Below, one piece after another: positions 26,425-34,925 of a stretch of DNA of 64,000 nt. The translations under genes and the position numbers were made by a program. The notes below the pieces were generated by a model. That model did no database searches. It was not told the DNA's origin and worked only from the letters and a program-made list of their open reading frames with translations. This DNA comes from Epilithonimonas arachidiradicis. Its GTDB lineage: Bacteria > Bacteroidota > Bacteroidia > Flavobacteriales > Weeksellaceae. The DNA lies in the NCBI RefSeq assembly GCF_003610695.1, contig NZ_RAQH01000013.1:1-64000 (forward strand), read 5' to 3'. Within the stretch, counting starts at the first letter, position 1, and every line of letters starts with the position of its first letter.

Positions 26425-26550
26425 GCACAGATGCAATAGGGATAGTAGTGGAAATCCTTTTTTGCAAAAAAAGATTGCAACGGATAGCCCGGCTCTGCAA
26501 ATTTTTGCTTCGGGAAAGCTTGGAAAAATCTTGCGGAGATTGCCCAAATA
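26425..26550 (+). repeat. Interspersed hairpin element, type 1 (no loop insert)
   Basis: GATGCAATAGGGATAGTAGTGGAAATCC is followed by CTTTTTTGC/GCAAAAAAAG with essentially no loop, then ACGGATAGCCCGG and an arm ending TTGCCCAAAT. It is the compact form of the elements at 293-486 and 55510-55642. Together with the 26336 repeat it fills the 387-bp gap between folB and nadA. The leftward 91-codon ORF across it (26356-26631) is not considered a gene. Confidence 0.6.
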
Positions 26551-26557
26551 ATTCCAC

Positions 26558-26589
26558 AAAAAAAACCTCATCTGTAAAGACAAGGTTTT
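26558..26589 (-). terminator. Terminator after nadA
   Basis: AAAACCT and AGGTTTT pair around a 13-base loop, with a run of Ts on the minus strand, immediately after the nadA stop codon. Confidence 0.55.
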
Positions 26590-26593
26590 GATT

Positions 26594-27610
26594 TTATTTG
26601 ATGCTTTTGGAAAGTTCCAGCATGGCTTCAATCGGTTTCAATGCTTTGAGACGAATATCCTCGTCCATTGTAATTTCCGGAAGTTCATATTTCATACACA
26701 GATAAAGTTTTTCCAGCGTGTTTCTCTTCATAAAGAAACATTCTGAGCAATTGCAGCTCTCGTCGAAAACTAAAGCGGGAATCAAAGATTTGTGTGGCGC
26801 ACGTTTTCTCATCTCGTGAAGGATGCCTTCTTCAGTCGCAATGATAAACTCTTGGCAATCATCTTGTTCTACATAATTCAAAAGCGCGGACGTTGAACCG
26901 ATGAAATGCGCCAGTTCCAAAACCGGTGTTTCACTTTCCGGGTGAGCGATCAGTTTTGCATTCGGGTGGTCTGCCAGCTGTTTTGCGATACGCTCCATAG
27001 AAAACGCCTCGTGAACGATACAGCTCCCGTCCCAAAGAATCATATCACGACCTGTTTTCTTGCTGAGATATCTTCCTAAGTTTTTATCCGGAGCGAATAT
27101 AATAGGTCGGTCTTTTGGTAAAGCATTAATGATCTGTTCTGCGTTGGAGCTCGTTACAATAATGTCCGAAGCAGCTTTGGTTTCCGCATTACAGTTGATG
27201 TAAGTTGCTACTAGCGCATCTGGATATTGCTCGCGCATCTTGTTGAGACCTTCCGCCGAACAACCGTCTGCTAAGGAACAGCCTGCTAAAGTATCGGGCA
27301 GAACAACTTTTTTGGTCGGGTTAAGGATTTTTGCCGCTTCTGCCATAAAGTGAACGCCACAAAAAGCGATCATATCTGCATCGGTTTCCTTTGCCTGTCT
27401 TGCCAACTGTAAAGAGTCTCCCAGGAAATCAGCAATATCCTGAATAGGACCTGGCTGATAATAATGCGCCAGAATAACGGCATTTTTTTCTTTTTTGAGG
27501 TCAAGAATAGCTTTCACAAGGTCATCGCCTGTTGGAATCGCAAATTCTTTGAGGTCAAGAAAACCTTTTACAGGCATATTGTTGATTGCAATGTCTAATG
27601 TATTTTCCAT
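26594..27610 (-). CDS. nadA: Quinolinate synthase
   Basis: NadA condenses iminoaspartate and dihydroxyacetone phosphate to quinolinate in NAD synthesis using a 4Fe-4S cluster. The 338-aa protein shows the family blocks [34 protein letters not shown], the [11 protein letters not shown] segment and a cysteine-rich C-terminal region [20 protein letters not shown]. The N-terminus is plausible at [11 protein letters not shown]. nadB and nadC are not in the window. It is 17 bp downstream of gmk, so the two may be co-transcribed. Confidence 0.95.
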   Translation of the reverse strand: MENTLDIAINNMPVKGFLDLKEFAIPTGDDLVKAILDLKKEKNAVILAHYYQPGPIQDIADFLGDSLQLARQAKETDADMIAFCGVHFMAEAAKILNPTKKVVLPDTLAGCSLADGCSAEGLNKMREQYPDALVATYINCNAETKAASDIIVTSSNAEQIINALPKDRPIIFAPDKNLGRYLSKKTGRDMILWDGSCIVHEAFSMERIAKQLADHPNAKLIAHPESETPVLELAHFIGSTSALLNYVEQDDCQEFIIATEEGILHEMRKRAPHKSLIPALVFDESCNCSECFFMKRNTLEKLYLCMKYELPEITMDEDIRLKALKPIEAMLELSKSIK

Positions 27611-27627
27611 TACGTGTTTTTCAGATT

Positions 27628-28194
27628 TTATTCGTTGATAAAGTTATTAATAATTTTCTCGACTTCCGCTTTTGCCTCATCCAAATCTGTATTAACAATA
27701 ATTTTATCAAAATGCTTTTGGTAAGTCATTTCCTCGCCTGCTTTTTCCACTCGGGTTTTTATGGTTTCTGCGCAGTCGGTGTTTCTTTTTATCAATCTCT
27801 GTTCCAACTCGGCGATGCTTGGTGGCATTACGAAAATCGACAATGCTTTGTCACCGAAAATCTCTTTCAGTCGGATTCCGCCTTTAACATCAACATCAAA
27901 AATCACGACTTTTCCTTCTTTCCAGATTCTTTCTACTTCGGATTTCAGCGTGCCGTAATATTTGTCGGTATAAACTTCTTCGAATTCTACAAATTCATCT
28001 TTCGATATTTTGGTTCTGAATTCTTCCGGTGTCAAGAAGTAATAATCTACTGCATGTTTTTCTTCGCCGCGCGGTTGTCTTGTGGTGGCAGAAATCGAAA
28101 AGCTTAATTGAGGAACTACTGAAAGTCCGTGTTTGACCAACGTTGTTTTTCCACTTCCGGACGGTGCTGAGAAAATGATGACTTTTTCTTTCAT
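27628..28194 (-). CDS. gmk: Guanylate kinase
   Basis: Gmk phosphorylates GMP to GDP. The 188-aa protein has the P-loop [15 protein letters not shown] at residues 8-22, the GMP-binding [13 protein letters not shown] stretch and the lid region [13 protein letters not shown]. The start codon overlaps the last base of the yicC gene (28194), indicating tight coupling. The yicC-gmk-nadA order is a plausible single leftward operon. Confidence 0.96.
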   Translation of the reverse strand: MKEKVIIFSAPSGSGKTTLVKHGLSVVPQLSFSISATTRQPRGEEKHAVDYYFLTPEEFRTKISKDEFVEFEEVYTDKYYGTLKSEVERIWKEGKVVIFDVDVKGGIRLKEIFGDKALSIFVMPPSIAELEQRLIKRNTDCAETIKTRVEKAGEEMTYQKHFDKIIVNTDLDEAKAEVEKIINNFINE

Positions 28195-29051
28195 TACAGG
28201 ACATTCAAAGTTTGCTCTTTGATTTTCTCCAAATCATCTTTCATCTCGACCACCAATTTCTGAATCTCAGAATGATTGGCTTTTGAACCCAAAGTATTGA
28301 TTTCTCTTCCCATTTCCTGCGCAATGAAACCCAATTTTTTTCCATTAAAATCTTCGTTTTTCATCACTTCGAGATAATATTTGATGTGTTGGGACAATCT
28401 TACTTTTTCTTCAGAAATATCCAATTTTTCAACAAAATAAACCATCTCCTGATAATACCTTGTCTCATCAATATTTTCAAAATTCTTAAGCGCAGCCTGA
28501 TATCTGTCTTTGATGGGCTGGATTCTTTCTTCTTCGTATTGAGCAACCTGATTGAGGTTATATTCTATGTTCTGAACGATTTTTTCTATTTCGACAGCCA
28601 GATTATTTCCTTCCGTTTGTCTGAACTCGATAAATTTAGAAATAGAATTCTCTACAGTTTCCAAAAGAGTTTTCCACTCGTTCTCTTCCAAATCGGAGTT
28701 TTTTGTAGACAAAGCGTCCGGCATTCTGACCGCCATTTTCAGCAATTCGAATTCAGGTGCATCGGAACCGACCTCTCTCAACTGATTCATATAATTCTTG
28801 ACAACATCCTGATTGATTTTGACATCATTATTATCCTCCAGACTTTCGCAGTTGATGTAACAATCTACTTTCCCTCTGAGGATTTTATCATTCAGTAATT
28901 TTCTGATATCAAATTCTTTTTCTTTGTATCTCAACGGAATTTTAACATTCAAGTCAAAGTTCTTGCTATTCAAAGATTTGATATCGATTGTAATTTTTTT
29001 TCCTTCATAAACAGTCTCAGCGCGGCCGAAACCTGTCATAGATAATATCAT
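28194..29051 (-). CDS. YicC/YloC family endoribonuclease
   Basis: The 285-aa protein has the family N-terminus MILSMTGFGRAE and C-terminus GREINTLGSKANHSEIQKLVVEMKDDLEKIKEQ, which are the two conserved YicC ends. E. coli YicC is an RNase adaptor or endoribonuclease. The middle is helical with coiled-coil potential. Its stop overlaps the gmk start, a gene pair often seen in bacteria. Confidence 0.93.
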   Translation of the reverse strand: MILSMTGFGRAETVYEGKKITIDIKSLNSKNFDLNVKIPLRYKEKEFDIRKLLNDKILRGKVDCYINCESLEDNNDVKINQDVVKNYMNQLREVGSDAPEFELLKMAVRMPDALSTKNSDLEENEWKTLLETVENSISKFIEFRQTEGNNLAVEIEKIVQNIEYNLNQVAQYEEERIQPIKDRYQAALKNFENIDETRYYQEMVYFVEKLDISEEKVRLSQHIKYYLEVMKNEDFNGKKLGFIAQEMGREINTLGSKANHSEIQKLVVEMKDDLEKIKEQTLNVL

Positions 29052-29149
29052 ACGATTCTATATAAGAATGCAAAGATAATTAATTTTGATTCTCCGGATT
29101 CAATTTCCTTTTTGAATTAAAAACACGATCAGAATTCGAAGTATTTCCT

Positions 29150-29157
29150 TATTTTTG
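29150..29157 (+). promoter_or_regulatory. -7 box of lpxK, nearly leaderless
   Basis: TATTTTTG matches TAnnTTTG and ends only 6 bases before the ATG at 29164. If used, transcription would start at or next to the start codon. No TTG at the normal distance is evident. Confidence 0.4.
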
Positions 29158-29163
29158 CCTCCT

Positions 29164-30189
29164 ATGAAAAGATGGTATCTCTACCCTTTTTCCTTGGGTT
29201 ATCATCTCGGCACTTCTGTTAGAAACCGGATGTATGATTGGGGAATTTTTTCTTCTTCGAAATTCAGAACACCAATAATTGGTGTCGGAAACCTGTCGGT
29301 TGGAGGCAGTGGAAAATCGCCGATGGTAATGTATCTGGCAGATTATCTTTCACGCTCGTTCCGAACCGGAGTCCTGTCAAGAGGTTATGGCAGAATTACA
29401 AAAGGTTATAAAATCGTGAATTACGAAAGTAATTACAAATTGGTTGGTGATGAGCCAATGCAATTGTTCGAGCGATTCCGAAACCGTTTTGTGATCGGTG
29501 TATGCGAGGACCGTGTTTTTGGTGCAAAAAAAATCATTTCCGATATGGATCTGGACGTGTTGATTTTGGATGACAGCTACCAGCATCGCGCTATAAAACC
29601 AGGAATGAATCTTCTCCTGACAGATTATAATGATCCTTTTTTCAAAGATTTTGTATTGCCGGCTGGTGATCTTCGCGAAAGCAGAAGAGGAAAAAGCCGT
29701 GCCGACATCATTATGGTAACGAAATGTCCCGATGATCTGACGGAAGAAAAGAAGCAATACTATATCTCCAGAATACGACCTCAACATTATCAGAAAGTAT
29801 TTTTTTCATCAATTTCTTATGATGAAAACATTCTCGGAATAGATAAGATGATGCCTGTAAAGAATCTGGATTATTATGATGTTTTACTGATCACGGGAAT
29901 TGCAAATCCTTCTCAGCTGCTGAAAGAAATCTCCAAATACAACAAAAAGATTAAACATCTTCAATTCAAAGATCATCATAATTTTACTGATGATGACATC
30001 AAAAAAATCACTGCAGAATATAAAAAACTAGGCGAATACAAGGTGATTCTGACCACTGAAAAGGATTACGTGCGCCTAAAAACTTTTGACTATCTTAGAG
30101 ATAAGATCTATTATTGGCCAATCAATGTAGAGATTGATAAGCGAGAAGACTTCAACAAGATTATTCAGAATTATGTTAGAAAAGTTTAA
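29164..30189 (+). CDS. lpxK: Tetraacyldisaccharide 4'-kinase
   Basis: LpxK adds the 4'-phosphate to the lipid A precursor at the inner membrane. The ATG at 29164 (MKRWYLYPFSLGYHLG) was chosen over a TTG at 29155 because that codon lies inside the -7-like box. The protein is about 341 aa. It has the P-loop GVGNLSVGGSGKSPMV near residue 40, the DDSYQHRAIKPGMNLLLTD block near 137 and the ITGIANPSQ segment typical of LpxK. Its end overlaps the purine phosphorylase gene by 17 bp. Confidence 0.95.
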   Translation: MKRWYLYPFSLGYHLGTSVRNRMYDWGIFSSSKFRTPIIGVGNLSVGGSGKSPMVMYLADYLSRSFRTGVLSRGYGRITKGYKIVNYESNYKLVGDEPMQLFERFRNRFVIGVCEDRVFGAKKIISDMDLDVLILDDSYQHRAIKPGMNLLLTDYNDPFFKDFVLPAGDLRESRRGKSRADIIMVTKCPDDLTEEKKQYYISRIRPQHYQKVFFSSISYDENILGIDKMMPVKNLDYYDVLLITGIANPSQLLKEISKYNKKIKHLQFKDHHNFTDDDIKKITAEYKKLGEYKVILTTEKDYVRLKTFDYLRDKIYYWPINVEIDKREDFNKIIQNYVRKV

Positions 30190-30988
30190 AGAAACAGCAG
30201 AATTCATCAGAGATATTATTGGTGAAACGCCTGATTTTGCTATTGTTCTCGGTTCCGGACTTAGTAAACTTCAGTATGAGGTAGAAGCGATTCATACTTT
30301 AGACTACAAAGACATTCCGAACTTTCCCCAAACCACTGTTGCGGGTCACGGCGGAAAATTAATTTACGGAATTCTCGAAGGTAAAAAAGTTTTGATGATG
30401 AGCGGTCGTTTCCATTATTATGAAGGCCATTCTATGGAAACGGTAACTTTTCCTTTCCGAGTTTTTCACTTATTAGGAATTAAGAATTTGATTCTTTCCA
30501 ATGCTGCCGGTGGTGTGAATCCCAATTTCAAAGTAGCTGACGTAATGATTCTGACAGACCATATCAATATGATGCCGGAACATCCGTTGAGAGGAAGAAA
30601 TATTGAGGAATTAGGGCCTCGTTTCGTGGATATGAGCGAACCTTACAATCGTAAAATGATTGAATTAGCTAAACATATTGCTGTTCAAGAAAATATCAAT
30701 TTAAAAGAAGGTGTCTATGTCGCTTTAACAGGACCAACTTTTGAAACACCAGCAGAATACGGAATGGTAAAGGCTATTGGCGGAGATGCTGTTGGAATGA
30801 GCACTGTTCCGGAAGTCATTGTTGCAAAACATCAAGGGATGGATTGTTTCTGTCTTTCTATCATCACAGATTTGGGAGGTCCGGATATTTCCTTCGCTGT
30901 TTCTCACGAAGAAGTTTTGGAAGCAGCTAACAAAGCAATGCCCAATGTTATTAAAATCGTAAAAGGACTTGTAAAAAACTACATTTAG
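30173..30988 (+). CDS. Purine nucleoside phosphorylase
   Basis: This enzyme splits purine nucleosides with phosphate for salvage. The ATG at 30173 (MLEKFKETAEFIRD) is chosen; 30134 would add 13 residues from inside lpxK. The 271-aa protein has LGSGLSKL, GHGGKLIYG, the SGRFHYYEGHS motif, TGPTFETPAEYGM and GMSTVPEVIVAKH, which mark the trimeric class I (inosine/guanosine) PNP family. It overlaps lpxK, so translation is probably coupled. Confidence 0.94.
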   Translation: MLEKFKETAEFIRDIIGETPDFAIVLGSGLSKLQYEVEAIHTLDYKDIPNFPQTTVAGHGGKLIYGILEGKKVLMMSGRFHYYEGHSMETVTFPFRVFHLLGIKNLILSNAAGGVNPNFKVADVMILTDHINMMPEHPLRGRNIEELGPRFVDMSEPYNRKMIELAKHIAVQENINLKEGVYVALTGPTFETPAEYGMVKAIGGDAVGMSTVPEVIVAKHQGMDCFCLSIITDLGGPDISFAVSHEEVLEAANKAMPNVIKIVKGLVKNYI

Positions 30989-30998
30989 ATAAAATTAA

Positions 30999-31026
30999 AA
31001 TCCTCAGAAATTTCTGAGGATTTTTC
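30999..31026. terminator. Terminator between PNP and the T9SS/DOMON-like gene
   Basis: AATCCTCAGAAATTTCTGAGGATT is a perfect palindrome between convergent genes, followed by T-rich sequence on the plus strand and usable on both. Confidence 0.75.
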
Positions 31027-31027
31027 G

Positions 31028-31774
31028 TTAATTCTTAATTATTTTCTCATAACTCTTCGAACCATCTATATTTTCAAATTCGATGAAATAAATGCCTTTC
31101 ATCAATTGAGAAACATCGATTGTTGCAGCAGATTTCTGAGACAGAACTTGCTTCCCTGTAGAATCGTAAATTTTCAGAGAATTCGCTTTGTCAGAGTTGC
31201 TGAGGTTCAAAACATCTTTTACAGGATTTGGGTAAACACCAATTTTCTTCGTAAATGCATTAGTATCGTCAACAGCCAAAGAAGGTAACAAAGTCAAAGT
31301 CGCAAAATCTCTGTTTCCGCTACCGTGATTTGCCAAAGCCAAAGCGGCTCCTTTTGCATAAAATATTGGAAGAGTGCCTGCAGAATTGGTAAAAGCAAAA
31401 TCACCAGCACCACCCGCAAGCGTTCTTCTTACAACCAGAGTTCTTGTGCCGGAAGCTACTGTATTAGATACTTCTGTCCAATTTTGTACAGCATCTGCAC
31501 TAGGGGTTATACCGACGCCATTGAACGTATAATCTCTATTTGCGGTACTGTTATAAATGAAACCATCCGCTCCAGCAGCCATCCCTTCCGAACCGAATCC
31601 TACGCCTAGCCACGCCGTGCTGCTTCCCGTGAGCGTCATTGTAACATTGGTCGCATCAGTATCAATTTTTATTGTCATTGCTGTGGTTGGCAGACTGACA
31701 ACTCCAGTAGAAAATTGAGAAAACATTGTTCCGCCAATCAACAGCGGAAGCATCTTTAGTAAGTTTTTTGCCAT
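31028..31774 (-). CDS. T9SS type A sorting protein with DOMON-like domain
   Basis: The 248-aa protein has a signal peptide (MAKNLLKMLPLLIGGTMFSQF), a central domain (about 30-165) with AWLGVGFGSEGMA and GADGFIYN that resembles DOMON heme/sugar-binding domains, and a C-terminal sorting tail (GVYPNPVKDVLNLSNSD ... GIYFIEFENIDGSKSYEKIIKN). It is probably secreted by the T9SS. It is the last gene of the five-gene cluster that includes a cytochrome and YceI, which supports a heme or redox role as inference only. Confidence 0.8.
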   Translation of the reverse strand: MAKNLLKMLPLLIGGTMFSQFSTGVVSLPTTAMTIKIDTDATNVTMTLTGSSTAWLGVGFGSEGMAAGADGFIYNSTANRDYTFNGVGITPSADAVQNWTEVSNTVASGTRTLVVRRTLAGGAGDFAFTNSAGTLPIFYAKGAALALANHGSGNRDFATLTLLPSLAVDDTNAFTKKIGVYPNPVKDVLNLSNSDKANSLKIYDSTGKQVLSQKSAATIDVSQLMKGIYFIEFENIDGSKSYEKIIKN

Positions 31775-31779
31775 ATTTT

Positions 31780-32298
31780 TTAATGTTTCAGAAGATTAAT
31801 TAATTCGTTATTATTAGATTTCAAAGCATATTCAAAAGCTGAAACTCCCATAGAGTCTTTTATATTCACGTCTGCTTTATTCTTTAGCAAAATGCTTACA
31901 AGTTCCAGGTTATTCCTTTTCACCGCCCATAAAAGAGGTGTATTCCCAAAAGAATCCTGAATATTAGGATTTGCATTTTTTGCTAATATTTTTTCCACAA
32001 GCTCTTTATTATAATTGATGCAAAGCGAAGAAAGCGCTGCGCCTTCCGGACTTGCATAATTCAAATCTTTGACGTTATCAATCAGGTATTTGGCAACTTC
32101 TGTATTGCCCCTGTAGCAAGCGAGAATCAAAGGTGTAAAACCTCTTTCATTTTTAGAATTAATGATATCCGGATTTTGACTAGCTAAAGCTTTCATTTCA
32201 TCAACAGTTCCGCTCCGGGCAATATCGAAAACGTTTTTGGTTTGAGAAAAACCTAATCCAAAAATCATTAGTGCAATTATTGTAAAATATTGTTTCAT
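31780..32298 (-). CDS. Ankyrin repeat protein with signal peptide
   Basis: The 172-aa protein has a signal peptide (MKQYFTIIALMIFGLGFSQ) and then about four ankyrin repeats. Recognisable ones are GFTPLILACYRGNTEVAKYLID, FGNTPLLWAVKRNNLELVSILL and GVSAFEYALKSNNNELINLL. Exported ankyrin proteins serve as binding partners; no partner is known here. The start overlaps the YceI stop by one base (TAATG), so coupling is likely, and the DOMON-like gene follows 5 bp later. Confidence 0.88.
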   Translation of the reverse strand: MKQYFTIIALMIFGLGFSQTKNVFDIARSGTVDEMKALASQNPDIINSKNERGFTPLILACYRGNTEVAKYLIDNVKDLNYASPEGAALSSLCINYNKELVEKILAKNANPNIQDSFGNTPLLWAVKRNNLELVSILLKNKADVNIKDSMGVSAFEYALKSNNNELINLLKH

Positions 32299-32849
32299 TA
32301 TTTCTGAAGTAAAAAGTTATAATTGACATTCACATTTTCCGCCACTTTCGCAGCCACCATTTTTGGAATTTTAACTTTATAATCTGCTGTTTTAGCAACA
32401 AATTTTCCCTGAACAACAATCTTGTCATCTTTCAGATAGATGTTAGCCATTGATTGAACTGCGTTATCAACACCGTGGAAATTCAGAGTTCCGGAAATGG
32501 TGTAAGTTTTCGGTTTGGCTGACAGATCACTTTTATTGAAATTCTGGATTTTACCTTTGAAACTCGTCTTGGGATATTTGGCAGATTCTGCATAGTTTTC
32601 ATTGAAATGTTCCTGCATCAGGCTAACTTTAAAAGTAAATCCATTAACCATTGCAAGTGAGGCAATATCGCCCGTATCAGCATTCATGATTGCTGTCGAA
32701 TTGTTATTCTCGGCATACACATCTTCAAATAGCGGAACCGAAGCTTCAAAAGTAATTTTCCCGGTTTTGGTAGAATATTTTTGAGCAAAGGCGAAATTCG
32801 AGGTTAGAATAATGCCCATAAAAAAAACTAAAGCTTTCATTTTTTTCAT
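32298..32849 (-). CDS. YceI family protein
   Basis: About 183 aa from the ATG at 32849 (MKKMKALVFFMGIILTSNFAFAQ), which gives a signal peptide; 32891 would add unrelated residues. YceI-type signatures are TGKITFEASVP near the start, then MANPKT-like KYPKTSFKGKI and the TISGTLNFHGVDNAV strand. YceI proteins are periplasmic lipocalin-like binders of isoprenoids. It differs from the second YceI gene at 54907. It follows the cytochrome gene and precedes the ankyrin gene in the cluster. Confidence 0.87.
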   Translation of the reverse strand: MKKMKALVFFMGIILTSNFAFAQKYSTKTGKITFEASVPLFEDVYAENNNSTAIMNADTGDIASLAMVNGFTFKVSLMQEHFNENYAESAKYPKTSFKGKIQNFNKSDLSAKPKTYTISGTLNFHGVDNAVQSMANIYLKDDKIVVQGKFVAKTADYKVKIPKMVAAKVAENVNVNYNFLLQK

Positions 32850-32860
32850 TTGTTTATAGA

Positions 32861-33220
32861 TTAATTTTCCAGTAAACCATCTGCTTTCCATTTGATGATC
32901 AGGTTGATATTATCCTGAGACAATGTTCCACCCTGAGGCATTTTCAAAGGGTCGCCGTTAGCTCTCTGGATTCTGTCCAGAATGTTGTCAATAGAATTTT
33001 TCACAGCCGTGTAATCCGTGAGAGGAAAATAAGGATTAGAACCCGTCGGCGAGTGGCAAACGACACAATTATTATCAATGATTGTTTTCACATTTTTGTT
33101 GTAGCTCACTGTTTCTGTAATCGGCTTCACATCAGAAATTTCTTCAAAAGTTTTGGTATCGCAACTCATCAACATCAAAAATCCTGAAACCGGAACGAAT
33201 AGTTTTATTGTTTTTTTCAT
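32861..33220 (-). CDS. Single-heme c-type cytochrome lipoprotein
   Basis: From the ATG at 33220 the 119-aa protein has a lipoprotein signal MKKTIKLFVPVSGFLMLMSC with the lipid cysteine at 20, one heme-binding CVVCH at residues 52-56, and a later LKMPQGG that can supply the methionine ligand. ATGs at 33229 and 33295 give less typical N-termini. Such proteins carry electrons at the outer side of the envelope. It starts 11 bp after the DUF5777 gene and ends 12 bp before the YceI start, within the same cluster. Confidence 0.85.
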   Translation of the reverse strand: MKKTIKLFVPVSGFLMLMSCDTKTFEEISDVKPITETVSYNKNVKTIIDNNCVVCHSPTGSNPYFPLTDYTAVKNSIDNILDRIQRANGDPLKMPQGGTLSQDNINLIIKWKADGLLEN

Positions 33221-33230
33221 AATCAGCATT

Positions 33231-34070
33231 CTAAAAAACTCTGTAAAGATTAAACCCAAAAAAGAAATGTCCTTTTCCCCAATCACCAGTCGCATTGGAA
33301 ATGTAACCGGTTTCCGTATTGGCCTGCGAATTACTGAAAACCAACTGGAACACGTGTCCGCCAGTATCGATGTCCAACCCTACAGATAAAGGATTTTTGT
33401 AAAAGTTCTTATCCTCGAAATTGTAGAAATATTCTGCGTTGATAGAAACCCGTTTCGAGATTTTATATCGTCCGCCTAAACCTGTTGAGAAGAGATTTTT
33501 GCTGTCAATGGTTGGTTCGATGAGATTTTTATGAACAAAACTTGGCATCAATTGTATGGTCAGATTTTCTGTGAATCTTCTTGAAATCAACAATTGAGAT
33601 AGATAGGCAAATCTGTCGGAAAATTCCAACTTTGGGAAATCATCTTTTCTGAGTTCCGAATTGATGTCCAAAACATTGTAACCAACAATATCAAATGGCG
33701 ATTCTTTTTCCTGTTTGAAGAGTCTATATTTTGCACCAAACTCATAAGTTTTTTGGTAAGTATGCCGGGAAGCACTCAAGGCAAGCCAATCTTCCAAGCC
33801 ATAGATTACGCCTAATTTTGTGGTCGCATTATCTAATCCGAAGAAATTTTTGAACCCATCACTTACATCCCCGAATCTATGAGAAATGTCAAGATAGAAT
33901 TCTTTTCTTGCAGGTAATTTTGTGGATTGCGCAGTAACAACCTGCAGTGCTTTGAAACTAGGAGAATATGATTCTTCAGTTTTTACAGTATCAATTTCTT
34001 TTAACAAATCATCCTGTGCATAAGAGAAAATTAAAATAAATAGAGAAATAAATGATAAAAATTTCAACAT
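33231..34070 (-). CDS. DUF5777 family beta-barrel protein
   Basis: The 279-aa protein has a signal peptide (MLKFLSFISLFILIFSYAQ) and a body of amphipathic beta strands ending in phenylalanine (NLYRVF), typical of outer-membrane barrels. Segments such as KEFYLDISHRFGDVSDGFKNFFGLD match what I recall of the DUF5777 family. Function unknown. It leads the cluster with the cytochrome, YceI, ankyrin and DOMON-like genes. A -7-like TAATTTTG precedes it at 34087-34094. Confidence 0.8.
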   Translation of the reverse strand: MLKFLSFISLFILIFSYAQDDLLKEIDTVKTEESYSPSFKALQVVTAQSTKLPARKEFYLDISHRFGDVSDGFKNFFGLDNATTKLGVIYGLEDWLALSASRHTYQKTYEFGAKYRLFKQEKESPFDIVGYNVLDINSELRKDDFPKLEFSDRFAYLSQLLISRRFTENLTIQLMPSFVHKNLIEPTIDSKNLFSTGLGGRYKISKRVSINAEYFYNFEDKNFYKNPLSVGLDIDTGGHVFQLVFSNSQANTETGYISNATGDWGKGHFFFGFNLYRVF

Positions 34071-34086
34071 ATTAACATTTTAATGT

Positions 34087-34094
34087 CAAAATTA
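34087..34094 (-). promoter_or_regulatory. -7 box of the DUF5777-cytochrome cluster
   Basis: Minus-strand TAATTTTG fits TAnnTTTG, 17 bases before the DUF5777 start codon and downstream of the Crp/Fnr terminator. The nearest TTG lies too close (13 bases). Confidence 0.35.
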
Positions 34095-34108
34095 TAACGT
34101 ATCTCTAC

Positions 34109-34138
34109 AAAAAAACGGTGACTAAAGTCACCGTTTTT
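34109..34138 (-). terminator. Terminator of the Crp/Fnr regulator
   Basis: AAAAACGGTGAC TAAA GTCACCGTTTTT is a 12-bp stem that includes the regulator's stop codon and has a T-run on both strands. It separates the regulator from the downstream cluster. Confidence 0.75.
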
Positions 34139-34763
34139 CAAATATTTCTATCCCTAATGGGGTTTGTGAAATCAATCCTTCTTTTTCAAATTTTTTCAGA
34201 ATACGGCTTACGACTTCCCTCGCTGTTCCCAATTCATCAGCAATCTTCTTGTGGGAGACCTTTACAGCATCAGCCCCATTTCTTCTGATTCGTTCGTGGA
34301 GATATTCCAACACCCTATGGTCAAGCTTTTGGAAAACAATTTTATTGATTGTCTCCATCATAAACTTATATCGGGAATCATATTCCAGGAAAAACATTTG
34401 GTTCAGCATAGGATATTTCTGAAGCCAAATTAAAAATTGAGAAACGGGCAAAAGAAGAACATCGGATTTTTCCTCAGAGACGGCGTAGATTCGGCTCACT
34501 TTATCGGTGAATATCGTAGAAAAAGTCATAATGCAACTCTCACCTGGTGATATATAATAGTAAACAAGCTCTTTCCCGTCATTCAAATTATAAACCTTTA
34601 CCGAACCCTTTATCAGTATAGGGATAAATTTTACCTTATCACCTTCAGCAATCAATTCTTGTTTAGCATTGACCGAGGTGAAAATCCCGTGTTCTTTGAG
34701 TTCCTGATAAAAGCCTTCATCAAATTTTTCAAATTTTCTTTTGATGAAATCCAAGTTTCCCAT
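34128..34763 (-). CDS. Crp/Fnr family transcriptional regulator
   Basis: The 211-aa protein has an N-terminal cNMP-binding-like beta roll (about 25-120, e.g. LIKGSVKVYNLNDGKELVYYYISPGES) and a C-terminal winged helix-turn-helix (KIADELGTAREVVSRILKKFEKEGL). The Fnr-type cysteine cluster is absent, so it is not an Fe-S oxygen sensor of the classical type. The nearest downstream genes are the envelope redox cluster, its possible target, and a thioredoxin gene is divergently transcribed. Regulation of either is inference. Confidence 0.9.
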   Translation of the reverse strand: MGNLDFIKRKFEKFDEGFYQELKEHGIFTSVNAKQELIAEGDKVKFIPILIKGSVKVYNLNDGKELVYYYISPGESCIMTFSTIFTDKVSRIYAVSEEKSDVLLLPVSQFLIWLQKYPMLNQMFFLEYDSRYKFMMETINKIVFQKLDHRVLEYLHERIRRNGADAVKVSHKKIADELGTAREVVSRILKKFEKEGLISQTPLGIEIFEKR

Positions 34764-34777
34764 TAATAATTTTTAAT

Positions 34778-34807
34778 CAAAATTAAATATATTTTGATAA
34801 TTTCAAT
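34778..34807 (-). promoter_or_regulatory. Promoter of the Crp/Fnr gene
   Basis: Minus-strand TAATTTTG (34778-34785) matches TAnnTTTG. Two TTG triplets stand 18 and 22 bases upstream. The start codon is 15 bases downstream. Confidence 0.5.
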
Positions 34808-34925
34808 CAAATTCAAAACAAATTTCAAAATACCTTACAGATTAATCATTCTTCAACACAAACATTTCTTAAGACTTACAGATTCGATATTAATCACTAA
34901 CTTCGTTCATCAAAATTTAAAAAAA

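Noticed and set aside
26356-26631. Leftward 91-codon ORF overlapping the nadA end
   Set aside because: It is repeat-derived and overlaps the nadA terminator and coding end.
32861-33295. Longer 144-codon form of the cytochrome gene
   Set aside because: The upstream part overlaps the DUF5777 coding end and lacks a signal peptide; the ATG at 33220 gives a proper lipoprotein signal.
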